Assembly: GCA_963738425.1 (NCBI GenBank) | Contig: CAVTWT010000003.1 | Coordinates: forward strand, 186,001-250,000 | Direction of reading: 5' to 3' | Source of the DNA: CADEEN01 sp963738425 | GTDB lineage: Bacteria > Pseudomonadota > Gammaproteobacteria > Burkholderiales > Burkholderiaceae_C | DNA: 64,000 nt | Part shown: one piece after another, positions 43,470 through 52,115 of the stretch | Layout: the number at the start of each line of letters is the position of its first letter | Numbering within the stretch: position 1 is the first letter of the stretch | Translations under genes and position numbers: made by a program | Notes under the pieces: generated by a model | What the model was told of the DNA's origin: nothing | Seen by the model: only the letters and a program-made list of their open reading frames with translations | The model's database searches: none

Positions 43470-44344
43470 CGAATCGAGGTGGAGGCCCAACGCGGAGGTG
43501 CGTCGTCTGCTTCGAAGGGCGACCTTGGTGCCCGCTCCTGACGTTCGACAGGCAAAAAGGCTCCGAGGGCAAGCGAGTATGCGTAGCGTGTGCGCCCGCT
43601 GGGCTGAGGCGTGAGTTCATGCGCCTCGCGGGTGGCGCTGTTGCATTCGACGATAGCGACCCGACCCTGGATGGATGGGTGAATGACGTCAGCGGATTGG
43701 TCGGCAGTCACCTCGCACGCGACGACCCGTTCGAAAGAACCACGCACCGTGGGTCGTTGACCGGGCACCGTATCCGATTGCCGGTGCGCGCTCGACGTGA
43801 GTCGACTGCCGAGCATCAATGGGAACCCCGGCTCGACCGACAGCCGCAGGCTTGTCGTCTTCTCGCCGAACCATCCATCGTCCTCAAAGATGTCGTGGTA
43901 AATCGGCGCCGGTTGGCGCTCTACCCACCTCAGGTTGACGAGCCCCAAGCCGCTGATGGAGCGTTCCTGATACAGCGCTTTTGAACCACCGATGTCGTAC
44001 CAGTCATCGCTGCGACGGAGGATCAACGGCGACAGCCATTGCCACGACGTCCGCACCTTGCTTCGCACGGCTTCCCCTGAAGCTTGCGTGAAGGTGCGTT
44101 CAGACGTGAGGTGCAGTCGAGTCCAAGTTCTCTCAACCGCTGATGCCGGAGACGCCGCTTCGACAGCGCGCAGCACGTCGGGCGGCACAGCCGAGACTGA
44201 CAGAGGCATTTCGCGGTGCATTGCCGCTGCCGCCAGCGCAATCGCGATCAGCAGCGAAGGAAAGACCCACCACCGCCGAATCAACCAAGGTGTTTCCCCG
44301 GGAGAGACGGTGAGCGCCCGGTCCGCGGGAAAGGACCGCCCCAT
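43442..44344 (-). CDS. Membrane-anchored protein, unknown
   Basis: Protein of 300 residues with one N-terminal hydrophobic segment (WWVFPSLLIAIALAAAAM, about 25-42) and a large periplasmic part. No recognised domain; SWQWLSPLILRRSDDWYDIGG and IYHDIFEDDGWFGEKT look folded and specific, so it is probably a real gene. It lies ten bases after the DUF1631 gene on the same strand and its end overlaps pdxA by 28 bases. Confidence 0.72.
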   Translation of the reverse strand: MGRSFPADRALTVSPGETPWLIRRWWVFPSLLIAIALAAAAMHREMPLSVSAVPPDVLRAVEAASPASAVERTWTRLHLTSERTFTQASGEAVRSKVRTSWQWLSPLILRRSDDWYDIGGSKALYQERSISGLGLVNLRWVERQPAPIYHDIFEDDGWFGEKTTSLRLSVEPGFPLMLGSRLTSSAHRQSDTVPGQRPTVRGSFERVVACEVTADQSADVIHPSIQGRVAIVECNSATREAHELTPQPSGRTRYAYSLALGAFLPVERQERAPRSPFEADDAPPRWASTSIRYAEVRVEP

Positions 44345-44353
44345 CTCAAGGGC

Positions 44354-46813
44354 TCAATGGCGGGTCGTAAGAGGCGCTGCTGTTGTAGCGCCGCCACCGC
44401 GCAGCGCCGACAACTGCTTGCGCGCCCGCGCCGTCGCGCGTTCGATCAGGTAGGCGTTCTCGAAGGCGCGCAGGCGGCCGGTTTCGCACAGCCGGTAGAG
44501 CATGCGTGCGGTCATCGAGATCGCGTGCTGATGGTCCTTGCCGCGTGTGAAGACGAAAAAGGTGCGTCCCGGGCTGATGTGCGACAGGCGCACCTTGTGC
44601 CACTGGCCCTCGAAGTGCATGCGGTAGGAAAAACCGATCTGCACATGGTCGGCCAGCGTCGCGCCCTTGGTCGGTTCGATCGGTTCGGGCTCGGGCAGGC
44701 CCTCGATCATCTGATCGTGTTCGGTGACTTCGGGCTCGGCTTCTTCGGCTGAAAGGTCGATGTCGACGCTGCCGTCCCAGTCGATTGCGCTCTCCTGGAC
44801 CAGGCCGATGCGCTGCGCTTCTTCGGCGGTGAAGGGTTCGGCGACCACGTCTTCGAGCACCGGGATGGCGGAGAGGCCGCGCACGTTGTCTTCGGCACGC
44901 GGCATCGGCGTGGCCATGATGGCGTCGAGCTGGCGAGACAGCAGGTTGTAGTCGAGCATGCGCATCGATTCGCGCTTGAGCGAGGCCGCATGCGCGGGCA
45001 GCAGCTTGGCAAAGAAATCCTTTTTTGCCTTCGGCGGCCAGCCGATCAGGAAGATGCCTTCGTTGAGATCCTTCATCAGCTGCGGCAGGCGCACCAGGAA
45101 GGCCTTGCGGTCTGCTGGCGAGCCCTTGGGCTGCACGCTGAGCACGAGTTCGCGCCCGCCGATGCGCAGGCGCTTGACCTCGTCGCTGTCGACGCCGTAC
45201 TTGAGCGAGGCCTTCATCAGCGCCTGGCTCCAGACCTGGGTCAGGAACTGGCGCAGGAAGTCGTCCATCTGCACCGGGGCCAGCGCGCCGTGCAACTGCT
45301 GCGTGTAGCGCTGCTGCATCAGCAGCTCGCTCTCCTTGTTGTCGAGCACGTTTCCGGCGTCGCTCTGCGCTTCGACGTCGCGTTTGGCCTGGTCGGCGAC
45401 AAAGGCTTCGAGCTTGTCGAGCGTTTGCTCGTAGACCAGCATCTGGTCGAAGTCGCCGCCGACGATGTCGTCGACCAAGTGGCGCACCAGCTCGAGGAAG
45501 TGCTGGCCTGGGCCTTGGCTGAAGTCGTCGAACGCCACCGCCAGCGAGGCGATGCGGTTGACCAGCCGGCGCACCGGGTGCCGGCGAGACGAGAAGAACG
45601 TGGGGTCGCCGAGCGCGGCGCGCAGCACTGGCAGTTGCAGGCGTGCGATGTGGCGCGCCATTTGTGGCGCGACTTTCGGATCGGACAGGATCTGGTCGAA
45701 CAGGCTGCCGACGACGTCGATCACCATGTGATCGAGCGAGCCGCTGGCGGTGCGGCGCAACTCGTCGCGGTTGGCAACGATGATGTTCGGCGGCAGCGGC
45801 ACTCCGGAAGCGTCCAGGCCCGCAGCTGCTGCGATCTGGGTCTCGGTGGCCAGGTTGCCGAGCATCGCCAGCCGGCGAATCAGCGTCATGACCTCGGCAT
45901 CGACCTGGCCGATGGTGACCCCGGCACTGCTGTAACCGCCGGGGCTGTTGCCTTGGCTGCTGGCGCCGTAGCCGCCAGTGCTGGCCATGCCCGAACGAGT
46001 GCTCGGCAATCCTCCGGAACCCGACGAGCCCGCAGAACCCGAAAAGCGGCCCGACCCGCTGTCACCGGCGTCGCCGCCGATGCCGATCGGGCGGCCCAGC
46101 GTGTCGTAACCGGTGTGGGCGTGGGCCTGGTGCGCCGCGTCGTTGCCGGGACCTTGCACGCTGCGCACGGTCATGTCCGGGGCGCGCACGCCGGCCGCTT
46201 TGAGCTCCTGCACGATCGTGCCGTACAGGGTGGGCATGGCGCTGGCCAGGCTGCGCCCCATCTGCTCGGTCAGCAGGCGCCGCACTTCGGGCCGCTCGCT
46301 GACGGCGTCGCAGGCCGTGACCATGGACTTGCCGATCAGTTCGGGCCGCAGCGGGTTGCGGTACTCGCCGTCCTGCCGGCTGGCGGTGTGCAGCAGCCCC
46401 ATCAGCAGCGTGTCGAGTTCGCGCAGCTCCCATTCGCACTCGTGCTGCAGATTCAGCGCGATGCGGTCCGCTGTGACCTGGTTTTCGACCTCGCGGTCCT
46501 CGACCAGCGTCAGGCTCTGCCAGGTCGAACCGAGTTTGCTGTTGAACTTCGACGGGCTCGTCTCCAGGCGCCGCAGCTCGCGCATGACCCCTTCATCGAG
46601 TCGCTCGTTGAAGGTCATGACGTAGGCCGAGTGGCGCTTGTTGAGCTCGAACTGCGCCGCCAGGAATTCTTCGCGCTCGATCGTGCGGCTGCTCGCCAGT
46701 GCTGCCACGCCAAGCGAATCCACGCAGCGCAGCGCTGCATCACGCGCGGCAACCTTGACGCGCTGGACGGCCGCTTTGAGGGCTGCGGGAACAACAGGGG
46801 CGGATGGATTCAT
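44354..46813 (-). CDS. DUF1631 family protein
   Basis: Large protein of 819 residues, helical, cytoplasmic by its lack of signals. Long N-terminal and central helical parts flank a Gly/Ser-rich linker (about 243-300) and a C-terminal PilZ-like beta segment (VQIGFSYRMHFEGQWHKVRLS). DUF1631 proteins are common in beta- and gammaproteobacteria with no proven role. Upstream of the unknown membrane-anchored gene. Confidence 0.85.
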   Translation of the reverse strand: MNPSAPVVPAALKAAVQRVKVAARDAALRCVDSLGVAALASSRTIEREEFLAAQFELNKRHSAYVMTFNERLDEGVMRELRRLETSPSKFNSKLGSTWQSLTLVEDREVENQVTADRIALNLQHECEWELRELDTLLMGLLHTASRQDGEYRNPLRPELIGKSMVTACDAVSERPEVRRLLTEQMGRSLASAMPTLYGTIVQELKAAGVRAPDMTVRSVQGPGNDAAHQAHAHTGYDTLGRPIGIGGDAGDSGSGRFSGSAGSSGSGGLPSTRSGMASTGGYGASSQGNSPGGYSSAGVTIGQVDAEVMTLIRRLAMLGNLATETQIAAAAGLDASGVPLPPNIIVANRDELRRTASGSLDHMVIDVVGSLFDQILSDPKVAPQMARHIARLQLPVLRAALGDPTFFSSRRHPVRRLVNRIASLAVAFDDFSQGPGQHFLELVRHLVDDIVGGDFDQMLVYEQTLDKLEAFVADQAKRDVEAQSDAGNVLDNKESELLMQQRYTQQLHGALAPVQMDDFLRQFLTQVWSQALMKASLKYGVDSDEVKRLRIGGRELVLSVQPKGSPADRKAFLVRLPQLMKDLNEGIFLIGWPPKAKKDFFAKLLPAHAASLKRESMRMLDYNLLSRQLDAIMATPMPRAEDNVRGLSAIPVLEDVVAEPFTAEEAQRIGLVQESAIDWDGSVDIDLSAEEAEPEVTEHDQMIEGLPEPEPIEPTKGATLADHVQIGFSYRMHFEGQWHKVRLSHISPGRTFFVFTRGKDHQHAISMTARMLYRLCETGRLRAFENAYLIERATARARKQLSALRGGGATTAAPLTTRH

Positions 46814-46872
46814 GCGGAAAGGGCGCTAGGTTGGTGCAGCAGGCTCCTTCGACCATCAGGACCGGAGAAGGC

Positions 46873-46902
46873 GATGCCGCGCCTGACCTCAGACGCGGCA
46901 TC
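46873..46902 (-). terminator. Inverted repeat, possible terminator of mscL
   Basis: Perfect nine-base stem GATGCCGCG/CGCGGCATC with a twelve-base loop, between mscL and the DUF1631 gene. The following T-tract is weak, so this is a moderate call. Confidence 0.4.
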
Positions 46903-46954
46903 AAGTATGCGTCCAAAAAAGCAGCACAGCGCGGCCCCGATCGGGCCGCCGGCC

Positions 46955-47374
46955 TCACTTCTTCAGCGCGTCACGAATCTCGCGCAGCAGCACGGTGTCC
47001 TCCGGCGGTGCGGGCGGCGCCGGCGGCGTGGCGTTCTTCAGGCGGTTGATCTGCTTGATCATCAGGAAGATGATGAAGGCCAGAATGATGAAATTGATGG
47101 CCACGGTGATGAAATTGCCATACGCAAACAGAGGCACGCCTGCCTTGGTCAGGGCCTCATAGGTTTGCGGGATGTCCTTCGGACCGTCGGCCAGCTTGAC
47201 AAAGTAGTTGGAGAAGTCGAGGCCGCCGAAAATCTTGCCGACCACCGGCATGATCAGATCCTTGACGATCGAGTCGACGATCTTGCCGAAGGCCGCCCCG
47301 ATGATGACGCCGACTGCCAAGTCGACGACATTGCCCTTCATCGCAAACTCTTTGAACTCACTTGCGAAACTCAT
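46955..47374 (-). CDS. mscL: Large-conductance mechanosensitive channel
   Basis: Opens under membrane tension to release solutes in osmotic downshock. The 139-residue protein starts MSFASEFKEFAMKGNVVDLAVGVIIGAAFGK and has the second membrane helix (FITVAINFIILAFIIFLMIKQ) and the C-terminal helix LLREIRDALKK. ATG 47374 chosen from an open upstream frame. Divergent from petA. Confidence 0.96.
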   Translation of the reverse strand: MSFASEFKEFAMKGNVVDLAVGVIIGAAFGKIVDSIVKDLIMPVVGKIFGGLDFSNYFVKLADGPKDIPQTYEALTKAGVPLFAYGNFITVAINFIILAFIIFLMIKQINRLKNATPPAPPAPPEDTVLLREIRDALKK

Positions 47375-47490
47375 TGCATTCCTCCTGGATGGGTCGTGTT
47401 TGGACGATGCGAGCCTCGCATCGAGCGGCGCGCAGTATTGCCCAACATTTGTTCGCGTCAAGCCCGGTCGGACCCCACAAAGGCGTCCGC

Positions 47491-47496
47491 TAGAAT
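47491..47496 (+). promoter_or_regulatory. -10 element upstream of petA
   Basis: TAGAAT 40 bases before the petA ATG. No clear -35 at the normal distance. Confidence 0.45.
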
Positions 47497-47535
47497 TCGC
47501 GGTTGTTCAGCATTCCGAGTTCGACGAGGAAATTC

Positions 47536-48135
47536 ATGAGCCAAGATGCCATCGACCCGAGCCGCCGAGCCTGGGTGGGTATCGCCTGCGGGGCAGGCGC
47601 TGTGGGCGGCATTGCAGCCGCCGTGCCTTTCGTTTCGAGCTTTGCGCCGTCGGAGCGCGCCAAGGCCGCCGGCGCTGCGGTAGAGGTCGATATCAGCACG
47701 CTCAAGCCTGGCGAGATGCAGACGGTGGAATGGCGCGGCAAGCCCGTCTGGATCCTGAAGCGCACGCCGGAACAGCTCGAATCCCTGAAGAAGACCGACT
47801 CGCAGGTGGCCGATCCGAAGTCGCTGCGCAAACCCGACGAGCTGACCCCTGAATACGCGCGCAACGAGTACCGGTCGCGCAAGCCCGAACTGCTGGTGGC
47901 GGTGGGCATTTGCTCGCACCTGGGTTGCTCGCCGACGGCCAAGCTGCAGCCGGGCGCCCAGCCCAGCCTGCCCGACGACTGGCAGGGCGGCTTCTTCTGC
48001 CCGTGCCATGGCTCGATCTTCGATCTGGCTGGCCGCGTCTACAAGAACAAGCCGGCCCCTGACAATCTCGAGGTCCCGCCCTACATGTTCTTGTCCGACA
48101 GCAAGCTGCTGATCGGCGAGGACAAGAAGGCGTGA
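47536..48135 (+). CDS. petA: Ubiquinol-cytochrome c reductase, Rieske iron-sulfur subunit
   Basis: Electron-transfer subunit of the bc1 complex. The 199-residue protein has a twin-arginine membrane anchor (SRRAWVGIACGAG) and the [2Fe-2S] ligands CSHLGC and CPCHGS. GAGGA precedes ATG 47536. First gene of petABC. Confidence 0.97.
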   Translation: MSQDAIDPSRRAWVGIACGAGAVGGIAAAVPFVSSFAPSERAKAAGAAVEVDISTLKPGEMQTVEWRGKPVWILKRTPEQLESLKKTDSQVADPKSLRKPDELTPEYARNEYRSRKPELLVAVGICSHLGCSPTAKLQPGAQPSLPDDWQGGFFCPCHGSIFDLAGRVYKNKPAPDNLEVPPYMFLSDSKLLIGEDKKA

Positions 48136-48171
48136 TCGGCGGCACCAGAGTTCTCATGAGGCACAGCAACG

Positions 48172-49578
48172 ATGGCTGATTTCAAGGAATTGCCGGCCGG
48201 CGCGCCGGTGACGGCACAAGTCACGAACTGGTTCGAGAACCGTTTCCCGACCGCGTTCTCCGAATACAAGAAGCACCTGTCGGAGTACTACGCACCGAAG
48301 AATTTCAACTTCTGGTACTTCTTCGGCTCTCTGGCGCTGCTGGTGCTGGTGATCCAGATCGTCACCGGCATCTTCCTGGTGATGCACTACAAGCCCGACG
48401 CGGCGCTGGCCTTCGCTTCGGTCGAGTACATCATGCGCGACGTGCCCGGAGGCTGGCTGATCCGCTACATGCATTCGACAGGCGCCTCGGCGTTCTTCGT
48501 CGTGGTCTACCTGCACATGTTCCGCGGCCTGATCTACGGCAGCTACCGCAAGCCGCGCGAGCTGGTCTGGATCTTCGGCGTCGCCATCTTCCTCTGCCTG
48601 ATGGGCGAGGCCTTCATGGGCTATCTGCTGCCCTGGGGCCAGATGAGCTACTGGGGCGCGCAGGTCATCATCAACCTGTTCGCGGCGATCCCCTTCGTCG
48701 GTCCGGACCTGGCGCTCTTGATCCGCGGCGACTACGTCGTCGGCGACGCGACGCTGAACCGCTTCTTTGCCTTTCACGTCGTTGCCATTCCGCTGATCCT
48801 GATCGGCCTGGTGGTCGCGCACCTGCTGGCGCTGCACGACGTCGGCTCCAACAACCCGGACGGCGTCGAGATCAAGGACAAGAAAGATCCGAAGACCGGC
48901 ATCCCGCTCGACGGCATCCCGTTCCATCCGTACTACACCGTGCACGACATCCTCGGCGTCTCGGTGTTCCTGATGATCTTCACCGCGATTGTTTTTCTCG
49001 CGCCGGAGATGGGCGGCTACTTCCTCGAGTTCAACAACTTCATTCCCGCCGACCCGTTGAAGACGCCGGCGCACATCGCGCCGGTCTGGTACTTCACCCC
49101 GTACTACTCGATGCTGCGTGCGACCACCGACCCGATGGTCAACGTGTTCTGCGGGCTGTTCGCCGTTGCGGCGGTCCTTGCGTTCGTCAAGGGGCGGATG
49201 TCATTTGCGATCAAGGTCGGGATTGCCGTTGCAGCTCTCGTGGCGATCGCACTGCTCAAGACTTTCGACGCCAAGTTCTGGGGCGTCGTCGTCATGGGCG
49301 CCGCGGTGATGATCCTGTTCGTGCTGCCCTGGCTCGACCACAGCCCCGTGAAGTCGATCCGCTACCGCCCAGGCTGGCACAAGTATGTGTACGCCGTGTT
49401 CATCGTCGTCTTCTTCATCCTTGGCTGGCTCGGCGTGGAGCCGGTCTCGGACGGCAAGACATTGATGGCGCAGATCGGCACCGTCTACTACTTCGGCTTC
49501 TTCCTGCTGATGCCATGGTGGAGCCGCCTGGGCGAGTTCAAGCCGGTGCCCGACCGCGTGGTCTTCAACGCCCATTGA
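48172..49578 (+). CDS. petB: Ubiquinol-cytochrome c reductase, cytochrome b subunit
   Basis: Membrane subunit that holds haems bL and bH and the quinone sites. The 468-residue protein has the two pairs of haem histidines (GASAFFVVVYLHMFRG, AFHVVAIPLILIGL), the Qo motif PWGQMSYWG and PDPL-like IPADPLKTPAHIAP. Extra transmembrane helices follow near the C-terminus. Downstream of petA by 36 bases. Confidence 0.97.
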   Translation: MADFKELPAGAPVTAQVTNWFENRFPTAFSEYKKHLSEYYAPKNFNFWYFFGSLALLVLVIQIVTGIFLVMHYKPDAALAFASVEYIMRDVPGGWLIRYMHSTGASAFFVVVYLHMFRGLIYGSYRKPRELVWIFGVAIFLCLMGEAFMGYLLPWGQMSYWGAQVIINLFAAIPFVGPDLALLIRGDYVVGDATLNRFFAFHVVAIPLILIGLVVAHLLALHDVGSNNPDGVEIKDKKDPKTGIPLDGIPFHPYYTVHDILGVSVFLMIFTAIVFLAPEMGGYFLEFNNFIPADPLKTPAHIAPVWYFTPYYSMLRATTDPMVNVFCGLFAVAAVLAFVKGRMSFAIKVGIAVAALVAIALLKTFDAKFWGVVVMGAAVMILFVLPWLDHSPVKSIRYRPGWHKYVYAVFIVVFFILGWLGVEPVSDGKTLMAQIGTVYYFGFFLLMPWWSRLGEFKPVPDRVVFNAH

Positions 49579-49583
49579 TCGCA

Positions 49584-50366
49584 ATGACGATGATGAGCAA
49601 CAACAACATGATCAAGCGCCTGCTGGCCAGCCTGTTGCTGGCCTTCGCTGGCATGGCCCACGCCGCCGGTGACGGCGTGGCCTGGGACCGTTTCCCGACC
49701 GAGAAGCTGGCCGATCAGGCATCGCTGCAAAACGGCGCCAAGCTGTTCGTCAACTACTGTCTGAACTGCCACGCTGCGTCCTACATGCGCTTCAACCGCA
49801 TGCAGGACATCGGCCTGACGCCCGAGCAGATCAAGAGCAACCTGCTGTTCACGACCGACAAGGTCGGCGAGACGATGAAGGTGTCGATGGACGCCAAGAA
49901 CGCCAAGGACTGGTTCGGCGCCACGCCGCCGGATCTGTCGGTGATCGCGCGTTCGCGCGCTGGCGCCGGCGGCAGCGGCGCCGACTACCTCTACACCTAC
50001 CTGCGCGCCTACTACCGCGACGACAGCAAGCCCACCGGCTGGAACAATCTCGCGTTCCCGGGCGTGGGCATGCCCCATGTGCTGTGGGAGTTGCAAGGCG
50101 AACGCCGGCCGCTGTTCGAGAAGAAGATGGACCATGGGCATGAGGCCGAGGTCTTTACCGGCAAGTGGGAAGTGGTCAAGGCCGGCACGCGCGATCCACG
50201 TGCGTACGACAACGACGTTGCCGACCTCGTCGCCTTCATGCAATGGATGGGCGAGCCGGTGCAGAAGTCGCGGGTGCAGATCGGCGTCTGGGTGCTGCTG
50301 TTCCTCGCCGTTTTCACTGTCATTGCCTGGTTCCTGAACGCGGCCTACTGGAAGAACATCAAGTAG
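49584..50366 (+). CDS. petC: Ubiquinol-cytochrome c reductase, cytochrome c1 subunit
   Basis: Haem c subunit that passes electrons from the Rieske protein to cytochrome c. The 260-residue precursor has a signal peptide, CLNCHAA for haem binding, the likely Met ligand in GVGMPHVLWEL, and a C-terminal anchor (VWVLLFLAVFTVIAWFLNAAYWKN). Start 49584, with 49593 and 49608 as nearby alternatives. Six bases after petB. Confidence 0.95.
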   Translation: MTMMSNNNMIKRLLASLLLAFAGMAHAAGDGVAWDRFPTEKLADQASLQNGAKLFVNYCLNCHAASYMRFNRMQDIGLTPEQIKSNLLFTTDKVGETMKVSMDAKNAKDWFGATPPDLSVIARSRAGAGGSGADYLYTYLRAYYRDDSKPTGWNNLAFPGVGMPHVLWELQGERRPLFEKKMDHGHEAEVFTGKWEVVKAGTRDPRAYDNDVADLVAFMQWMGEPVQKSRVQIGVWVLLFLAVFTVIAWFLNAAYWKNIK

Positions 50367-50392
50367 CAAGAGCAAGGGCCGCCCGGCCAGCG

Positions 50393-50432
50393 GGCGCAGC
50401 GGCTGCTTCGCATCCGCTGCGCCTCGTGTTTT
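50393..50432 (+). terminator. Terminator after petC
   Basis: Ten-base perfect stem GGCGCAGCGG/CCGCTGCGCC (50393-50423) followed by TCGTGTTTTG. Separates petABC from sspAB. Confidence 0.75.
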
Positions 50433-50433
50433 G

Positions 50434-50439
50434 TAGACT
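50434..50439 (+). promoter_or_regulatory. -10 element upstream of sspA
   Basis: TAGACT immediately after the petC terminator and 33 bases before the sspA ATG. Confidence 0.4.
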
Positions 50440-50471
50440 CACCGAAACTGATAAGACAGGAGCCCGCCACC

Positions 50472-51086
50472 ATGATGGTGCTTTACTCCGGAACGACGGA
50501 CCCCTATTCGCACCGCTGCCGCTTCGTGCTGTTCGAGAAGGGCATGGACTTCGAGATCCGCGATGTCGATGTCTTCGCCAAGCCCGAAGACATCGCGTTG
50601 ATGAACCCGTACAACGAGGTGCCGATCCTGGTCGAGCGCGACCTCATCCTGTACGAGTCGCACATCATCAACGAGTACATCGACGAGCGCTTTCCGCATC
50701 CGCAGCTGATGCCGGGCGATCCGGTGGCGCGGGCGCGGGTGCGCCTGTTCCTGTTCAACTTCGAAAAGGAGTTGTTCGCCAACGTCAACATCCTCGAAGG
50801 CCGCAGCGGGGTCAAGGGCACCGAGAAGCAGCTCGAAAAGGCACGCGATCAGATCCGCGACCGCCTGACGCAGCTCGCGCCGATCTTCCTGAAGAACAAG
50901 TTCATGCTCGGCGACGACTTCTCGATGCTCGACGTGGCCATCGCGCCGCTGCTGTGGCGCCTTGACTATTACGGCATCGACCTGTCGAAGAATGCGCTGC
51001 CGCTGCTCAAGTACGCCGAGCGCATTTTCTCGCGGCCGGCCTACATCGAAGCGCTGACGCCGTCCGAGAAGGTGATGCGCAAGTAA
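50472..51086 (+). CDS. sspA: Stringent starvation protein A
   Basis: RNA-polymerase-associated protein of the glutathione-transferase fold. The 204-residue protein has MNPYNEVPILVERDLILYESHIINEYIDERFPHP-type core (NEVPILVERD; ESHIINEYIDERF). The petABC-sspAB order is conserved in Burkholderiales. Confidence 0.94.
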   Translation: MMVLYSGTTDPYSHRCRFVLFEKGMDFEIRDVDVFAKPEDIALMNPYNEVPILVERDLILYESHIINEYIDERFPHPQLMPGDPVARARVRLFLFNFEKELFANVNILEGRSGVKGTEKQLEKARDQIRDRLTQLAPIFLKNKFMLGDDFSMLDVAIAPLLWRLDYYGIDLSKNALPLLKYAERIFSRPAYIEALTPSEKVMRK

Positions 51087-51117
51087 GCGCAGCCGCCGCA
51101 AAGTGGCAACGATTCCG

Positions 51118-51612
51118 ATGGCACCGGAAGGTCAGGGCAGCTCGACGCGGCCCTACCTGATCCGCGCGTTGCACGACTGGTGCACCGACAACGGCTTCAC
51201 GCCCTACATCGCCGTGCATGTCGATGCGGGGGTGCAGGTGCCCAAGGAGTACGTCAAGAACAACGAGATCGTGCTCAATGTCGGCTTCGAGGCCACGTCC
51301 GGCTTGAAGCTCGGCAACGACGTGATTGAGTTCAAGGCCCGCTTCGGCGGCCAGGCGCGCGAGATCGTCGTGCCGATCGACCATGTGGTGGCGATCTACG
51401 CCCGCGAGAACGGCCAGGGCATGGCGTTTCCGGTGCCGAGTGCGCCAACTTCCGCCGGGCCTTCTGTGCTGCCGCCGGCCGAAGGCGGTGCGCGCGGCAC
51501 GCCACCGCGGCTGACGGCAGTCGATACGCAAAGCTCGAACAACAGCGAGTCCGAAGAACCGCCGCCGTCGCCGCCCGGCGGGCCCAAGCCTTCGCTCAAG
51601 CGCGTCAAGTGA
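51118..51612 (+). CDS. sspB: ClpXP adaptor SspB
   Basis: Delivers ssrA-tagged proteins to ClpXP. STRPYLIRALHDWCTDNGFTPYI and GFEATSGLKLGNDVIEFKARFGG define the substrate-binding domain; the C-terminal basic tail (PSLKRVK) is the usual ClpX-docking motif. The start is ATG 51118 or GTG 51103; neither has a clear ribosome site. Follows sspA. Confidence 0.92.
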   Translation: MAPEGQGSSTRPYLIRALHDWCTDNGFTPYIAVHVDAGVQVPKEYVKNNEIVLNVGFEATSGLKLGNDVIEFKARFGGQAREIVVPIDHVVAIYARENGQGMAFPVPSAPTSAGPSVLPPAEGGARGTPPRLTAVDTQSSNNSESEEPPPSPPGGPKPSLKRVK

Positions 51613-51665
51613 CTCGCAGCCGCCCGGCGCGCTTTTGGTCACTGCTTTGCCGGGCCTTGCCAGCC

Positions 51666-51671
51666 TAGAAT
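51666..51671 (+). promoter_or_regulatory. -10 element of tRNA-Thr
   Basis: TAGAAT fifteen bases before the tRNA 5' end. Confidence 0.45.
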
Positions 51672-51685
51672 CCGCGCCCTGGGCC

Positions 51686-51761
51686 GCCGGCTTAGCTCAG
51701 CTGGTAGAGCAACCGCCTTGTAAGCGGTAGGTCATCCGTTCGATTCGGATAGCCGGCACCA
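51686..51761 (+). tRNA. tRNA-Thr (TGT)
   Basis: Acceptor GCCGGCT/AGCCGGC, D-arm GCTC...GAGC, anticodon loop CTTGTAA with anticodon TGT, T-loop TTCGATT, discriminator A and encoded CCA; 76 bases. Confidence 0.96.
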
Positions 51762-51773
51762 CGCGCGTGAGGG

Positions 51774-52097
51774 TCAGTACGCGCGCAGGCGAACCCGTAT
51801 CGGAAGGTCACGAAAGCAACGAGCCTTGAGCTCTTCAGACAGACGTGGCAGCAGCTGACGCAGTTTGGCGGCCACCGCCGCATTGGAGACCAGCACGGAC
51901 CAGCCCTCGTCGTCGATCGGCCCTGGCCGCAGTTCGCGGGCCAGGGTGTCGGGCAGCAGCGCGGCGATGGTGGCCAGGCGCTGTTCGGATTCACGCAGTC
52001 TTGCCGCGAGGCTGGTCAGGCTGTCGCTCGCGGCGATGGCGCTGTGCAAGGTCACAGGCAGCGGCACCGAGGACGCGTTTGACTTGGGGGCTCCCAT
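51774..52097 (-). CDS. DciA-like (DUF721) protein
   Basis: Protein of 107 residues with the DUF721 pattern LRELQRLATIAALLP-like start and VLVSNAAVAAKLRQLLPRLSEEL core. DciA is the ancestral loader of the DnaB helicase in many bacteria; small DUF721 proteins beside secA are common in betaproteobacteria. Divergent from the M23 peptidase gene, 18 bases apart. Confidence 0.7.
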   Translation of the reverse strand: MGAPKSNASSVPLPVTLHSAIAASDSLTSLAARLRESEQRLATIAALLPDTLARELRPGPIDDEGWSVLVSNAAVAAKLRQLLPRLSEELKARCFRDLPIRVRLRAY

Positions 52098-52115
52098 CGC
52101 GAGGAGTTTAGGCGC

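Noticed and set aside
44990..47539. An 849-residue open frame on the plus strand across DUF1631 and mscL.
   Set aside because: Mirror image of real minus-strand genes; His/Gln/Arg-rich, no domains. High GC keeps antisense frames open. The same holds for 525-1589, 14698-16773, 38277-40277 and 53929-55722.
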